The notes: generated by a model not told the origin, from the sequence alone. A DNA stretch of 13,820 bases from UMGS1370 sp963557065 (GCA_963557065.1 CAUWCT010000074.1:1-13820); one strand, 5' to 3'. Positions 1 to 7,363 are shown, counted from the stretch's first letter. Made by a program: numbers and translations.

Positions 1-85
1 AACCATATGGATATAAAATTAACTAAATGACATTGGTTCAGCTATGCGAAGATTCTGTGAAAATCGGATATGAAAGGAGAGAAAA

Positions 86-1342
86 ATGGCAGTTGTAAAA
101 CCGTTTTATTGTATTCGCCCTGTAAAGGAACTGGCAGACAGAGTGGCGGCGCTGCCCTATGATGTCTACAGCAGAAGCGAAGCCAGACAGGCTGCAAATG
201 GGCGGGAATTTTCATTTTTAAAGATTGACAGGCCGGAGACCCAGTTTCCGGAAGATACGGACATGTACAGTGAGAAAGTCTACCAAAAGGCAAAACAGCT
301 TTTAGAGCAATGGGTTTTGGACGGAGTTCTTATGGAAGAAAAGGAACAGTGCTTTTATATCTACCGCCTTACCATGAACGGCAGAAGTCAGACGGGGGTA
401 GTGTCCTGCTGCGCCATTGACGACTATCTGTCAGGGGTAATCAAAAAGCATGAAAATACCAGAAAAGAAAAGGAAAGGGATCGAATTTGCCACATTGACA
501 TCACAGATGCCCATACGGGCCCTGTCTTTTTGGCTTATCGGGCAGAAGATGAGATTGAAAATCTGGTAGAGGAGGCAGTAAAGCAGAAACCATTATATGA
601 GTTTGTATCAGAAGATGGGGTTGGACATACGGTGTGGAAGCTGTCTCAAAATGCTCAAATCAGGAAACTGGAACAGGCGTTTGAAAAAATTCCGGCTCTT
701 TATATAGCGGATGGCCATCACAGAGCTGCCAGCGGGGTGAAGGTTGGCCTGAAACGCCGGAGGGAACATCCGGGATATACAGGAGAGGAACCTTTTAATT
801 TCTTTCTTGCAGTGCTGTTTCCGGATAAAGAACTGGAGATTTTGCCATATAACAGAGTGGTAAAGGATTTAAACGGTTTGGATAAAGAGCAGTTTTTAAA
901 ACTGGCCGGAGAAAAATTTGAGATAGAGAAAATCCGCTCCGGTGCAGTGCCGGAGCAAAAAGGCCGTTTTGGAATGTTTTTAGAAGGAGAGTGGTACATG
1001 CTTACGGCGAAAGAAGAGATTGTAAGCACAGACCCGGTAAAAGGGCTGGATGTCTCGATTCTTCAGGATCATTTGCTGGCTCCTGTGTTAGGTATCACAG
1101 ATCCCAGGACAGACAGCCGGATCGAATTTATAGGGGGGATTCGGGGAATAAAAGAATTGGAACGGCGGGTCAATCAGGATATGAAAGCCGCTTTTTCCCT
1201 GTATCCGACTTCTATGGAGGAACTGCTGCATGTGGCGGATGCAGGTCTTTTAATGCCGCCGAAATCTACCTGGTTTGAACCGAAACTGCGCAGCGGACTG
1301 TTTATTCACAGGTTGTCTCCACAGATTGACAAGGCTCTCTAA
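86..1342 (+). CDS. DUF1015 family protein
   Basis: This encodes 418 residues, close to the usual size of the DUF1015 (COG4198) family, whose biochemical role is not established. In clostridia these genes often sit beside the serine biosynthesis genes serC and serA, but that neighbour would lie outside this window. The sequence shows the family's hallmarks: an N-terminal segment beginning with a PF-x-x-IRP type motif, a KHENTR motif at residues 121-126, and the ADGHHR motif at 208-213 that is the most diagnostic part of the family. There is no signal peptide or membrane segment, so it should be cytoplasmic. The ATG at 86 follows an AAAGGAGAG ribosome binding site. The 3' end runs 41 bp into the oppositely oriented MarR gene, and no terminator is visible between them. 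Family call is firm; function is unknown. Confidence 0.9.
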   Translation: MAVVKPFYCIRPVKELADRVAALPYDVYSRSEARQAANGREFSFLKIDRPETQFPEDTDMYSEKVYQKAKQLLEQWVLDGVLMEEKEQCFYIYRLTMNGRSQTGVVSCCAIDDYLSGVIKKHENTRKEKERDRICHIDITDAHTGPVFLAYRAEDEIENLVEEAVKQKPLYEFVSEDGVGHTVWKLSQNAQIRKLEQAFEKIPALYIADGHHRAASGVKVGLKRRREHPGYTGEEPFNFFLAVLFPDKELEILPYNRVVKDLNGLDKEQFLKLAGEKFEIEKIRSGAVPEQKGRFGMFLEGEWYMLTAKEEIVSTDPVKGLDVSILQDHLLAPVLGITDPRTDSRIEFIGGIRGIKELERRVNQDMKAAFSLYPTSMEELLHVADAGLLMPPKSTWFEPKLRSGLFIHRLSPQIDKAL

Positions 1343-1784
1343 ATCCCTCCAGCCTGGAAAACAGATTTGTCAGGCGTACCAGACACAGATCGATTTCTTT
1401 TTGCTCCTGGGGAGTAAAATTGTCCAGCATGGCGGCAGTCTGTTCTTCCATAGCTGCCTGTGCTGTTTTAAGGGCAAGGATTCCATCCGGAGAAATCCGT
1501 ATATAGACCTGGCGGCGGTTGACTGGATTGTGGATTCGCTCTACCAGTCCTCTGCCTTCCAGATCGTTGATCAATTTGGTTAGCTGCTGTTTGGTGATCA
1601 TCATTTCTTTGGCCAGTTCGGACATGGTCAGTTCCTGCCTGGAAAGAGCAAAAAGACTGCCCAGAGCCTGAAATGCCAGGGAATCGGCCCGAAGTTCCTG
1701 CTCTCTGTGAAAATGACATTTGCTGAATGCTGAGAATTTCATGGAAAACTCTAAAAAATGCTGAATTTCAGTTTTGGAATGCAT
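1302..1784 (-). CDS. MarR family transcriptional regulator
   Basis: The protein has 160 residues, typical for MarR dimeric repressors. A winged helix-turn-helix is readable in the middle: a segment LTMSELAKEM followed by the recognition-helix stretch ITKQQLTKLINDLE, then GRGLVERI and the wing region NPVNRRQVYIRIS. Long helices on both sides would form the dimer interface. The start is set by a perfect AGGAGG (1791-1796 on the plus strand, read in reverse) six bases from the ATG. The gene is divergent from ftsH with 169 bp between the starts, and its own likely promoter overlaps a CTAAG-T-CTTAG palindrome. Autoregulation, and possibly control of ftsH, is an inference from that arrangement. The ligand and the regulon cannot be read from sequence. 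Its 3' end overlaps the DUF1015 gene. Confidence 0.92.
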   Translation of the reverse strand: MHSKTEIQHFLEFSMKFSAFSKCHFHREQELRADSLAFQALGSLFALSRQELTMSELAKEMMITKQQLTKLINDLEGRGLVERIHNPVNRRQVYIRISPDGILALKTAQAAMEEQTAAMLDNFTPQEQKEIDLCLVRLTNLFSRLEGFREPCQSVETTCE

Positions 1785-1817
1785 AGGGTGCCTCCTGATT
1801 TTGCGACAATTTTGTAA

Positions 1818-1828
1818 CTAAGTCTTAG
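1818..1828. promoter_or_regulatory. Candidate operator palindrome over marR -10
   Basis: CTAAG-T-CTTAG is a perfect 5+1+5 inverted repeat that overlaps the -10 of the predicted marR promoter. MarR proteins commonly bind such palindromes to repress their own genes. Assignment to this regulator is inference; the site is short. Confidence 0.35.
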
Positions 1829-1850
1829 CATATTGGAGAAGAAAAGTCAA
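1822..1850 (-). promoter_or_regulatory. Probable marR promoter
   Basis: Read on the minus strand, TTGACT (1845-1850) and TAAGAC (1822-1827) are separated by 17 bases, with a TG one base before the -10 (extended -10). It lies about 40 bases upstream of the marR start. The -10 lies inside the palindrome at 1818-1828. Confidence 0.55.
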
Positions 1851-1875
1851 TAAAGGTTAAAAGTAAATAAAGAGT

Positions 1876-1887
1876 TACCATATGGTA
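1876..1887. promoter_or_regulatory. Candidate operator palindrome at ftsH promoter
   Basis: TACCATATGGTA is a perfect 12-bp palindrome that ends at the base before the -35 hexamer of the ftsH promoter. A protein bound here could touch polymerase at the -35. The neighbouring MarR regulator is the obvious candidate, but the sequence does not match the CTAAG palindrome at the marR promoter, so this is speculative. Confidence 0.35.
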
Positions 1888-1916
1888 TTGACAATTATGG
1901 AAAAAGAAGATATTTT
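1888..1916 (+). promoter_or_regulatory. ftsH promoter (sigma-A type)
   Basis: TTGACA at 1888-1893 and TATTTT at 1911-1916 are separated by exactly 17 bases, a near-consensus vegetative promoter. It is the only good one upstream of ftsH in this gap. Confidence 0.65.
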
Positions 1917-1953
1917 TAAGCTGACTGAAAAAATATAAGGAGCGAGACTTCAT

Positions 1954-3867
1954 ATGGAGACGAGTGATAAAAAGCCCAATAACAGCAACAAGGGCAATTC
2001 GGGCAAAAACCCGATGAAACTGTTTTTGTACTATTATCTGATTATCATGGTCATTACCTTTGTGATCAATGCGCTGGGTTTTTCTTCCCTGTTTAAGCCC
2101 AAGGTGGAACTGGTGAGCTACAACCAGTTTAAGGAGCAGATTTATGCAGGTAAGGTAACCACTGTATCAAAGGAAAATGAGAATACGCTGGTATTTATTG
2201 CCAAGGATGAAAATGGAGAGCCAAGGATTTACAAAACAGGTATCTGGGTATGGCCGGATGAAGAGTTAAACAAGGCTCTTCAGGATCAGGGAGTTATTTT
2301 TGCATCTGAGATTCCAACAGAACCCAACCCGTTAGTCAATTTCTTTTTAACATGGATTATGCCCATTCTGATGTTTACGCTGATTGGAGTGCTCATGTCC
2401 AGGATTATGAGTAAGCGGATGGGCGGCAATGCCATGACCTTTGGAAAGTCCAACGCCAAGATCTATGCGGAAAATGAGACTGGAAAGACGTTTGCGGATG
2501 TGGCAGGGGAAGAAGAGGCAAAAGAGGCATTAAAGGAAATTGTAGATTTTCTCCACAATCCTCAGAAGTATGCAGACATCGGTGCAACTCTTCCAAAAGG
2601 CGCTTTGTTGGTAGGACCTCCCGGTACCGGAAAAACACTGCTTGCAAAGGCGGTGGCAGGAGAAGCCCATGTGCCGTTTTTCTCCATTTCCGGTTCGGAA
2701 TTTGTGGAGATGTTTGTAGGTATGGGCGCAGCCAAGGTAAGGGATCTGTTTAAGCAGGCCAATGAAAAAGCGCCTTGTATCGTATTTATAGATGAGATCG
2801 ACACCATCGGCAAAAAGCGTGACGGGGCAGGAGGCGTAGGCGGCAATGACGAGAGGGAGCAGACTTTAAATCAGCTGCTTACAGAGATGGACGGTTTTGA
2901 CGGGAAAAAAGGCGTTGTGATTCTGGCTGCCACCAACCGGCCGGAGTCCTTAGACAAGGCCCTTCTTCGTCCGGGACGGTTTGATCGCCGGATTCCGGTA
3001 GAACTTCCTGATATGAAGGGAAGAGAGGCAATTTTAAAGGTCCATGGGGCCAATGTAAAATTGTCGGATGATGTAGATTTTAATACGGTGGCAAGGGCTA
3101 CTTCCGGCGCCAGCGGCGCAGAACTTGCCAACATTGTCAATGAAGCCGCTTTGCGGGCAGTGCGAATGGGACGAAATGTGGTAAGCCAGGAAGATCTGGA
3201 AGAGAGCGTGGAAGTTGTTATCGCAGGCTATCAGAGAAAAGATGCGGCAGTTTCAGAGCAGGAGAGAAAGATTGTGGCCTACCACGAGATAGGACACGCG
3301 TTAGTGGCTGCCTGCCAGAGTCACTCGGCTCCGGTACACAAGATTACCATTATTCCAAGGACTTCCGGGGCTTTGGGATATACCATGCAGGTGGAAGAAG
3401 GGGAACGGGTATTGATGAGCAAAGAAGAAGCTCTTAATAAGATCGCTACCTTTACCGGAGGACGGGCTGCGGAGGACTTGATTTTCCACTCCATTACCAC
3501 AGGAGCCAGCAATGATATTGAACAGGCCACAAAACTTGCCAGAGCCATGATTACCCGATACGGCATGAGCGGTCAGTTCGGTATGGTGGCGCTGGAGACA
3601 GTGACCAACCAGTATCTGGGCGGGGATACATCCCTTGCATGCTCCCCGGAGACGGCAAAAGAGATTGATGATGAAGTAATTGCCACTGTAAAAGCCCAAT
3701 ATGAAAAAGCAAAGGAGATTCTTGCTGAAAATGAAGAAAAACTCCATGAACTTGCCTCATATCTGTTAGAAAAAGAGACGATTACCGGTGAGGAATTTAT
3801 GGAAATTCTCACAAAGCAGGATACAGAAAAGGAAACAGAACAGGAAACAGAGTTAGAAACAGAATAA
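1954..3867 (+). CDS. ftsH: ATP-dependent zinc metalloprotease FtsH
   Basis: FtsH is the membrane-bound AAA+ protease that unfolds and degrades misfolded membrane proteins and selected regulators. At 637 residues this copy is of normal length. Two membrane segments frame the extracytoplasmic domain (about residues 23-47 and 128-150). The AAA module has Walker A GPPGTGKT (221-228), the pore motif FVG (254-256), Walker B IVFIDE (276-281) and the second region of homology with ATNRP and arginines 339-345. The protease domain has the zinc motif HEIGH (444-448) with the third ligand probably Asp521 in GASND. The motif is complete, so the enzyme should be active. The C-terminus ends in a low-complexity Glu/Thr tail. 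The start has AAGGAG 11 bases upstream. It is transcribed alone from its own promoter to a terminator, divergent from the MarR gene. Confidence 0.98.
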   Translation: METSDKKPNNSNKGNSGKNPMKLFLYYYLIIMVITFVINALGFSSLFKPKVELVSYNQFKEQIYAGKVTTVSKENENTLVFIAKDENGEPRIYKTGIWVWPDEELNKALQDQGVIFASEIPTEPNPLVNFFLTWIMPILMFTLIGVLMSRIMSKRMGGNAMTFGKSNAKIYAENETGKTFADVAGEEEAKEALKEIVDFLHNPQKYADIGATLPKGALLVGPPGTGKTLLAKAVAGEAHVPFFSISGSEFVEMFVGMGAAKVRDLFKQANEKAPCIVFIDEIDTIGKKRDGAGGVGGNDEREQTLNQLLTEMDGFDGKKGVVILAATNRPESLDKALLRPGRFDRRIPVELPDMKGREAILKVHGANVKLSDDVDFNTVARATSGASGAELANIVNEAALRAVRMGRNVVSQEDLEESVEVVIAGYQRKDAAVSEQERKIVAYHEIGHALVAACQSHSAPVHKITIIPRTSGALGYTMQVEEGERVLMSKEEALNKIATFTGGRAAEDLIFHSITTGASNDIEQATKLARAMITRYGMSGQFGMVALETVTNQYLGGDTSLACSPETAKEIDDEVIATVKAQYEKAKEILAENEEKLHELASYLLEKETITGEEFMEILTKQDTEKETEQETELETE

Positions 3868-3879
3868 GAGATTTTGGAG

Positions 3880-3907
3880 ACGGTGCGGAGAGATCTGCGC
3901 CGTTTTT
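3880..3907 (+). terminator. Terminator after ftsH
   Basis: A 10-bp stem (ACGGTGCGGA with TCTGCGCCGT, including two G-U pairs) with a GAGA loop runs into a short T tract, 12 bases after the ftsH stop. Confidence 0.8.
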
Positions 3908-3928
3908 ATATAGTATTTTTTAAAACAC

Positions 3929-3957
3929 TTGACACGAAACAGAATCAAGTATATAAT
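3929..3957 (+). promoter_or_regulatory. Consensus promoter of the NlpC/P60 gene
   Basis: TTGACA (3929-3934) and TATAAT (3952-3957) match the sigma-A consensus perfectly with a 17-base spacer. It lies about 67 bases upstream of the hydrolase start, directly after the ftsH terminator. It predicts strong vegetative expression. Confidence 0.85.
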
Positions 3958-4023
3958 GGCACCGTAACAAATTTAACAATTATGTAATAATTTAAAAGAT
4001 AAACGTAAAGATTAGGAGTACAT

Positions 4024-4806
4024 ATGAAATACATTTTTAAAAAGGCAACTGGAGTTTTCGCATTCTGTTCTGCGTTTGCAGCAACTTCTGTGGTATCCCT
4101 GGCAGGAACTATCCATACTTCCAATGCAGTTTTTACCGGACCCGGTACCGAGCCTGTGCAGTATTTGGTAACAGTAGTAGGAGAATCTGCAATGATCCAC
4201 ACAGATACGGTAAACGGTCAGCTTCTGATGGAAGCAGATACCGATGAAAAGTTTCCTTTCGTAGAAGAGACAGAAGACGGATGGCTGAAAGTGCAGGTAG
4301 GCGCAGAAGAAGGGTATCTTCAGGCAGGAGATGCCGTAGAACTGGAAGAGGCGAAGGAGGAGGAACTGGCGGCAGCTTCTGAGACAGCGGCGGCCAGTCT
4401 GGAAGAAGCCAGGACAGAGCAGGCAGCGGATGCTGCTCTTAGCCGCAGACAGCAGCTTGTTGATTATTCCATGCAATTTTTAGGATGCAGATACCGTTAC
4501 GGCGGCACCAATCCCCTGACGGGAGTGGACTGTTCCGGATTTACCCGTTTTGTCATGTTAAACGGCGCAGGGGTTTCGATTCCAAGAACTTCCGGCGGTC
4601 AGGCCAATGCCGGGATTCCCATCAGCGCCGAGCAGATGCGGCCAGGCGATTTGATTTGCTATGGCAGTGGAAAAAGCATCAACCATGTGGGCATGTATAT
4701 TGGCAATGGCCAGATTATCCACGCATCCACAGAAGAAACCGGTGTAAAGCTTTCTCCATGGAATTACCGTACTCCTGTAAAAATCGTAAACGTATTAGGT
4801 GAGTAA
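4024..4806 (+). CDS. Secreted SH3-like/NlpC-P60 peptidoglycan hydrolase
   Basis: The 260-residue protein begins with a signal peptide (basic MKYIFKK, then a hydrophobic stretch to about residue 27 with a probable cut near SLAG). Residues about 47-107 resemble a bacterial SH3 domain, ending in a GWLKV...EGYLQ pattern typical of these wall-binding modules. An Ala/Glu-rich helical linker (about 107-140) leads to an NlpC/P60 domain with the catalytic Cys170 in GVDCSGF, His221 in NHVGMYIG and a third polar residue, probably His233 in IIHAS. Enzymes of this family cut peptide stems of peptidoglycan, commonly as D-Glu-Lys/DAP endopeptidases, outside the membrane. The start has AGGAG five bases upstream and a perfect consensus promoter. 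No transcription terminator is obvious before the following small gene. Which bond it cuts cannot be told from sequence. Confidence 0.95.
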   Translation: MKYIFKKATGVFAFCSAFAATSVVSLAGTIHTSNAVFTGPGTEPVQYLVTVVGESAMIHTDTVNGQLLMEADTDEKFPFVEETEDGWLKVQVGAEEGYLQAGDAVELEEAKEEELAAASETAAASLEEARTEQAADAALSRRQQLVDYSMQFLGCRYRYGGTNPLTGVDCSGFTRFVMLNGAGVSIPRTSGGQANAGIPISAEQMRPGDLICYGSGKSINHVGMYIGNGQIIHASTEETGVKLSPWNYRTPVKIVNVLGE

Positions 4807-4914
4807 AGTATAAATGTTTGTATAAAGGCAGCCGTTTTGAGCCATACTGATTTTGTAGCAGAAAAGCAGCACAGATATCATAGCTGCTGCAAAAATTATT
4901 CAGGAGGTATGGCT

Positions 4915-5067
4915 ATGAACAACAATTATCGTGATATGGAAGACAATACTTCTAAGAACTGTCGCAACAACGCTGAGAACTCTAACAAGAACAACAACCA
5001 GAATAAGTCAGAGAACTCCAGCAAAAACAGCAGTAAAAACTCCAGCAGAAACTCTAGCAGAGATTAA
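4915..5067 (+). CDS. Asn/Ser-rich 50-residue micro-protein
   Basis: This small gene encodes 50 residues of which 17 are Asn and 11 are Ser, with many Lys/Arg and almost no hydrophobic residues. The last third is a tetrapeptide repeat, NSSK NSSK NSSR NSSR, encoded by four 12-bp units (5014-5061). An AGGAGG at 4902-4907 sits seven bases before the ATG at 4915; an ATG at 4909 is too close to it, and the frame also extends up to 4837 without a ribosome binding site. A strong terminator follows. The protein is predicted disordered and soluble. I do not recognise a named family. Small Asn-rich proteins of this kind occur in sporulating Firmicutes, and a spore or nucleic-acid-binding role is only a guess. 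The good ribosome binding site and the terminator are the main evidence that it is real. Confidence 0.7.
   Translation: MNNNYRDMEDNTSKNCRNNAENSNKNNNQNKSENSSKNSSKNSSRNSSRD
5014..5061 (+). repeat. Four 12-bp in-frame tandem repeats
   Basis: Four degenerate 12-bp units encode NSSK, NSSK, NSSR and NSSR at the C-terminus of the micro-protein. The copies differ at synonymous positions (tcc/agc/tct for Ser), which suggests the peptide repeat is maintained by selection and is not a fresh slippage product. Confidence 0.75.
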
Positions 5068-5097
5068 TCTCAGACCTGAAGGAGTGATATTGAATGG

Positions 5098-5136
5098 AAA
5101 AGGCTTGTTCCGCAAATGTGCGGGATGGGCCTTTTT
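5098..5136 (+). terminator. Strong intrinsic terminator
   Basis: GGCTTGTTCCGCA pairs along its whole length with TGCGGGATGGGCC (13 bp, several G-U pairs) around an AATG loop, extended by an A4/T4 base, then five Ts (5132-5136). It separates the micro-protein from the rhodanese gene. A short reading frame with a good ribosome binding site runs through it (see findings). Confidence 0.85.
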
Positions 5137-5210
5137 GCCTGTAATGGGCCTGGGACAATCAGAGCCTGTTTTGAATATACTGGTTATATACGAACACAAG
5201 GGGTGAGAAG

Positions 5211-5522
5211 ATGGAAATTGGCATGATTTCACTAAGAGAGCTGGAATACAGGCTGGACCGGAATATGGCCATGCAGTTAATCGATCTTCGTGCGCCTGCC
5301 GATTACCGGAAATTTCATATTGAAGGAGCAGTGAATATCCCATACTGCCAGCTGGAGGAAAGACTTTCAGAATTACAGCCGGCGCCGCCGCTGATTTTTT
5401 ACTGCGCCAGAGGCGGCACGAGCCTTCAGGCAGCGCGGATGGCAGCGGAGCAGGGAATCTTTGCATCATCGGTAATGAGCGGTATCGCTCACTACAGAGG
5501 CCGTCATATGATTCGTAATTGA
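5211..5522 (+). CDS. Single-domain rhodanese-like protein
   Basis: The protein has 103 residues, the size of a single rhodanese domain such as GlpE or PspE. It shows the expected order: an LIDLRAPADY segment near residues 23-32 (CH2A-like region), HIEGAVNIPY at 36-45, and the active-site loop CARGGTS with the nucleophile Cys65. Rhodaneses carry persulfide sulfur on this cysteine and hand it to acceptors. There is no signal peptide, so it is cytoplasmic. The start has an AAGGGGTGAG ribosome binding site 3-4 bases upstream. No strong promoter is visible between the preceding terminator and the start; a weak TATACT at 5176-5181 is possible. No neighbouring sulfur-metabolism gene points to a specific acceptor. 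The promoter of yfcE overlaps its stop codon. Confidence 0.9.
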   Translation: MEIGMISLRELEYRLDRNMAMQLIDLRAPADYRKFHIEGAVNIPYCQLEERLSELQPAPPLIFYCARGGTSLQAARMAAEQGIFASSVMSGIAHYRGRHMIRN

Positions 5523-5547
5523 CAAGACAAGTCCTTGGCTATAAAAT
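5519..5547 (+). promoter_or_regulatory. Promoter of the yfcE operon
   Basis: TTGACA (5519-5524) and TAAAAT (5542-5547) with a 17-base spacer. The -35 overlaps the stop codon of the rhodanese gene. A 13-bp palindrome lies just downstream of the -10. Confidence 0.7.
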
Positions 5548-5558
5548 AGTAACCAAAA

Positions 5559-5571
5559 TGTAACAGTTACA
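5559..5571. promoter_or_regulatory. Candidate operator, TGTAACAGTTACA
   Basis: This perfect 6+1+6 inverted repeat starts 12 bases after the -10, over the expected transcription start, a typical repressor position. The bound regulator is unknown. Half-site-like copies TGTAAC (1814-1818 region) and AGTTAC (1874-1878 region) occur near the MarR gene, which may be chance. Confidence 0.4.
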
Positions 5572-5602
5572 CCAAATAAAAGAAAGTATAGAGGAAATGA
5601 GA

Positions 5603-6145
5603 ATGAAGGTACTGTTTGCTTCCGATATTCATGGTTCCGCTTACTATTGCGGAAAACTTTTGGAAATATACCGAAAATCCGGCGCCGGGCGTCTGGTACT
5701 TCTGGGCGATATTTTATACCATGGTCCCCGCAATGACCTGCCAGAGGAATATGCTCCCAAGCAGGTCATTGCCATGCTCAATGAGTACAAAAATCAGATA
5801 TATGCAGTAAGGGGAAACTGTGACACAGAAGTGGATCAGATGGTACTGGAATTTCCCGTACTGGCTGACTATGCCCTTCTGGGACTCAACGGAAAAACGT
5901 TTTATGCCACCCATGGCCATGTATATAATCAGGACAACCTTCCACCCATGATGCCGGGCGATATTTTAATCCATGGGCATACCCACCTGTTAAAAGCAGA
6001 AAAGGTCGGGGACATTACAGTGCTGAATCCTGGCTCTGTTTCGATTCCAAAAGGCGGAAACCCAAATACCTATGGGATTTTAGAGGATCAGGAGTTTACG
6101 ATTTATTCTCTGGAAGGAGAAATCATAAAACAAATCCGGCTGTAG
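5603..6145 (+). CDS. yfcE: YfcE-type phosphodiesterase
   Basis: The protein of 180 residues matches the E. coli YfcE type closely, including the GPRN...LPE.YAP stretch and the NPGSVSIPKGGNP segment. YfcE is a manganese-dependent phosphodiesterase active on model substrates; its cellular substrate is unknown. Metal ligands of the calcineurin-like fold are all present: Asp8 and His10 in SDIH, Asp36 in LGDILYHGPRN, Asn72 in RGNCD, His104 in THGH, and GHTH at 125-128. It lacks signal and membrane segments. I chose the ATG at 5603 over the one at 5597 because the GAGG at 5591-5594 is eight bases from the former and only two from the latter. It has its own promoter and leads into the downstream genes with a 33-base gap. 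Confidence 0.93.
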   Translation: MKVLFASDIHGSAYYCGKLLEIYRKSGAGRLVLLGDILYHGPRNDLPEEYAPKQVIAMLNEYKNQIYAVRGNCDTEVDQMVLEFPVLADYALLGLNGKTFYATHGHVYNQDNLPPMMPGDILIHGHTHLLKAEKVGDITVLNPGSVSIPKGGNPNTYGILEDQEFTIYSLEGEIIKQIRL

Positions 6146-6178
6146 TTTCCGGGAACCTGTTTGAGAGAGGATACGAAT

Positions 6179-7363
6179 TTGAAAACAATGGAACTGATCG
6201 CACCCTGCCATTTTGGTCTGGAGGCGGTGTTAAAAAAAGAAATTTATGATTTGGGCTATGAGATATCCAGAGTAGAGGACGGCAGAGTCACCTTTATCGG
6301 AGATGAGGAAGCCATTTGCCGGGCCAATGTATTTTTGCGCACTGCGGAGCGGGTGCTTTTGAAAGTGGGAAGTTTTACAGCCACCACCTTTGAAGAACTG
6401 TTTCAGGAAACCAGGGCGATTCCCTGGGAAGAGTACCTGCCCCAGGATGGCAAATTCTGGGTAGCCAAAGCTTCTTCTATTAAAAGCAAGCTGTTCAGCC
6501 CTTCAGACATTCAGTCGATTATGAAAAAGGCCATGGTAGAGCGGATGAAAACCCATTATGGCGTTTCCTGGTTTCCGGAGACGGGAGCAGGTTTTCCGCT
6601 GAGAGTTTTTCTGTTTAAAGATGTAGTAACCATTGGCATTGATACCAGCGGAGATTCTCTTCACAAAAGGGGCTACCGGACGCTTACCAGCAAAGCGCCC
6701 ATTACGGAAACTCTGGCAGCTGCCCTTTTGTATCTGACTCCCTGGAATAAGGAGCGGATTTTGGTAGATCCTTTTTGCGGCAGCGGGACCTTTCCCATTG
6801 AGGCGGCGATGATGGCAGCTAATATTGCCCCCGGTATGGAGCGCTCCTTTCTGGCAGAAGACTGGAAAGGGCTGATTCCCCGAAAATTCTGGTATGAGGC
6901 CATGGACGAGGCTCAGGATTTGGTGGATCGCTCTGTTCAGACAGATATTCAGGGATATGATATTGACGGAGATGTTGTGAAAGCAGCTAGAGCCAATGCC
7001 CAGGCGGCAGGAGTGGATCACCTGATTCATTTCCAGCAGCGCCCGGTAAGCGCATTGAGCCATCCGAAAAAATATGGATTTATTATTTCCAACCCTCCTT
7101 ACGGAGAAAGAATCGAAGAAAAAGAAAATCTGCCGGCTTTGTATCGGGAGATCGGAGAACGATACGCGGCTCTGGATTCCTGGTCCATGTATTTGATTAC
7201 TGCTTATACAGATGCAGAAAAAGCCATAGGACGCAAGGCGGATAAAAACAGGAAGATTTATAATGGCATGATGAAAACCTACTTTTATCAGTTTATGGGA
7301 CCAAAGCCGCCCAGACGGGAAAAGGGCGTTCTGACAAAAAAGGGAGACAATGCCGGTGAATAG
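6179..7363 (+). CDS. THUMP-domain class I RNA methyltransferase
   Basis: This is a THUMP plus UPF0020 methyltransferase of the RlmL (N-terminal half)/B. subtilis YpsC type, which makes N2-methylguanine in 23S rRNA in its E. coli relative; the exact target here is inferred. From the TTG at 6179 it has 394 residues. Residues about 5-60 form the ferredoxin-like lead-in (ELIAPCHFGLEAV), the THUMP domain follows to about 150, then the Rossmann domain with the SAM motif DPFCGSGT (197-204) and the catalytic NPPYGE (305-310) typical of methylation on a base amino group. The start is TTG at 6179: AGAGAGG at 6164-6170 is eight bases upstream, whereas a TTG at 6161 has no site and the ATG at 6188 is too far. 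Its 3' end overlaps the next gene. Confidence 0.92.
   Translation: MKTMELIAPCHFGLEAVLKKEIYDLGYEISRVEDGRVTFIGDEEAICRANVFLRTAERVLLKVGSFTATTFEELFQETRAIPWEEYLPQDGKFWVAKASSIKSKLFSPSDIQSIMKKAMVERMKTHYGVSWFPETGAGFPLRVFLFKDVVTIGIDTSGDSLHKRGYRTLTSKAPITETLAAALLYLTPWNKERILVDPFCGSGTFPIEAAMMAANIAPGMERSFLAEDWKGLIPRKFWYEAMDEAQDLVDRSVQTDIQGYDIDGDVVKAARANAQAAGVDHLIHFQQRPVSALSHPKKYGFIISNPPYGERIEEKENLPALYREIGERYAALDSWSMYLITAYTDAEKAIGRKADKNRKIYNGMMKTYFYQFMGPKPPRREKGVLTKKGDNAGE

Noticed and set aside
1..85. The end of an upstream gene such as serA
   Set aside because: All three plus frames carry stops within the first 30 bases, and the few codons before them show no recognisable C-terminus.
4012..4476. A 154-codon open frame on the minus strand
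   Set aside because: It is antisense to the signal peptide and SH3 part of the NlpC/P60 gene, with no domain and no ribosome binding site that would support it.
4822..4850. A sporulation sigma-E/K type promoter (ATA ... CATAC) for the Asn-rich protein
   Set aside because: The -10 element fits the consensus only in part and the spacing is uncertain, so it is not distinguishable from chance.
4865..4888. Hairpin AGCAGC/GCTGCT as a terminator of the NlpC/P60 gene
   Set aside because: The stem is six bases, the loop twelve, and no T tract follows.
4915..5067. A gamma-type small acid-soluble spore protein
   Set aside because: It is rich in Asn but lacks the known gamma-SASP repeat with a GPR protease site; composition alone is not enough.
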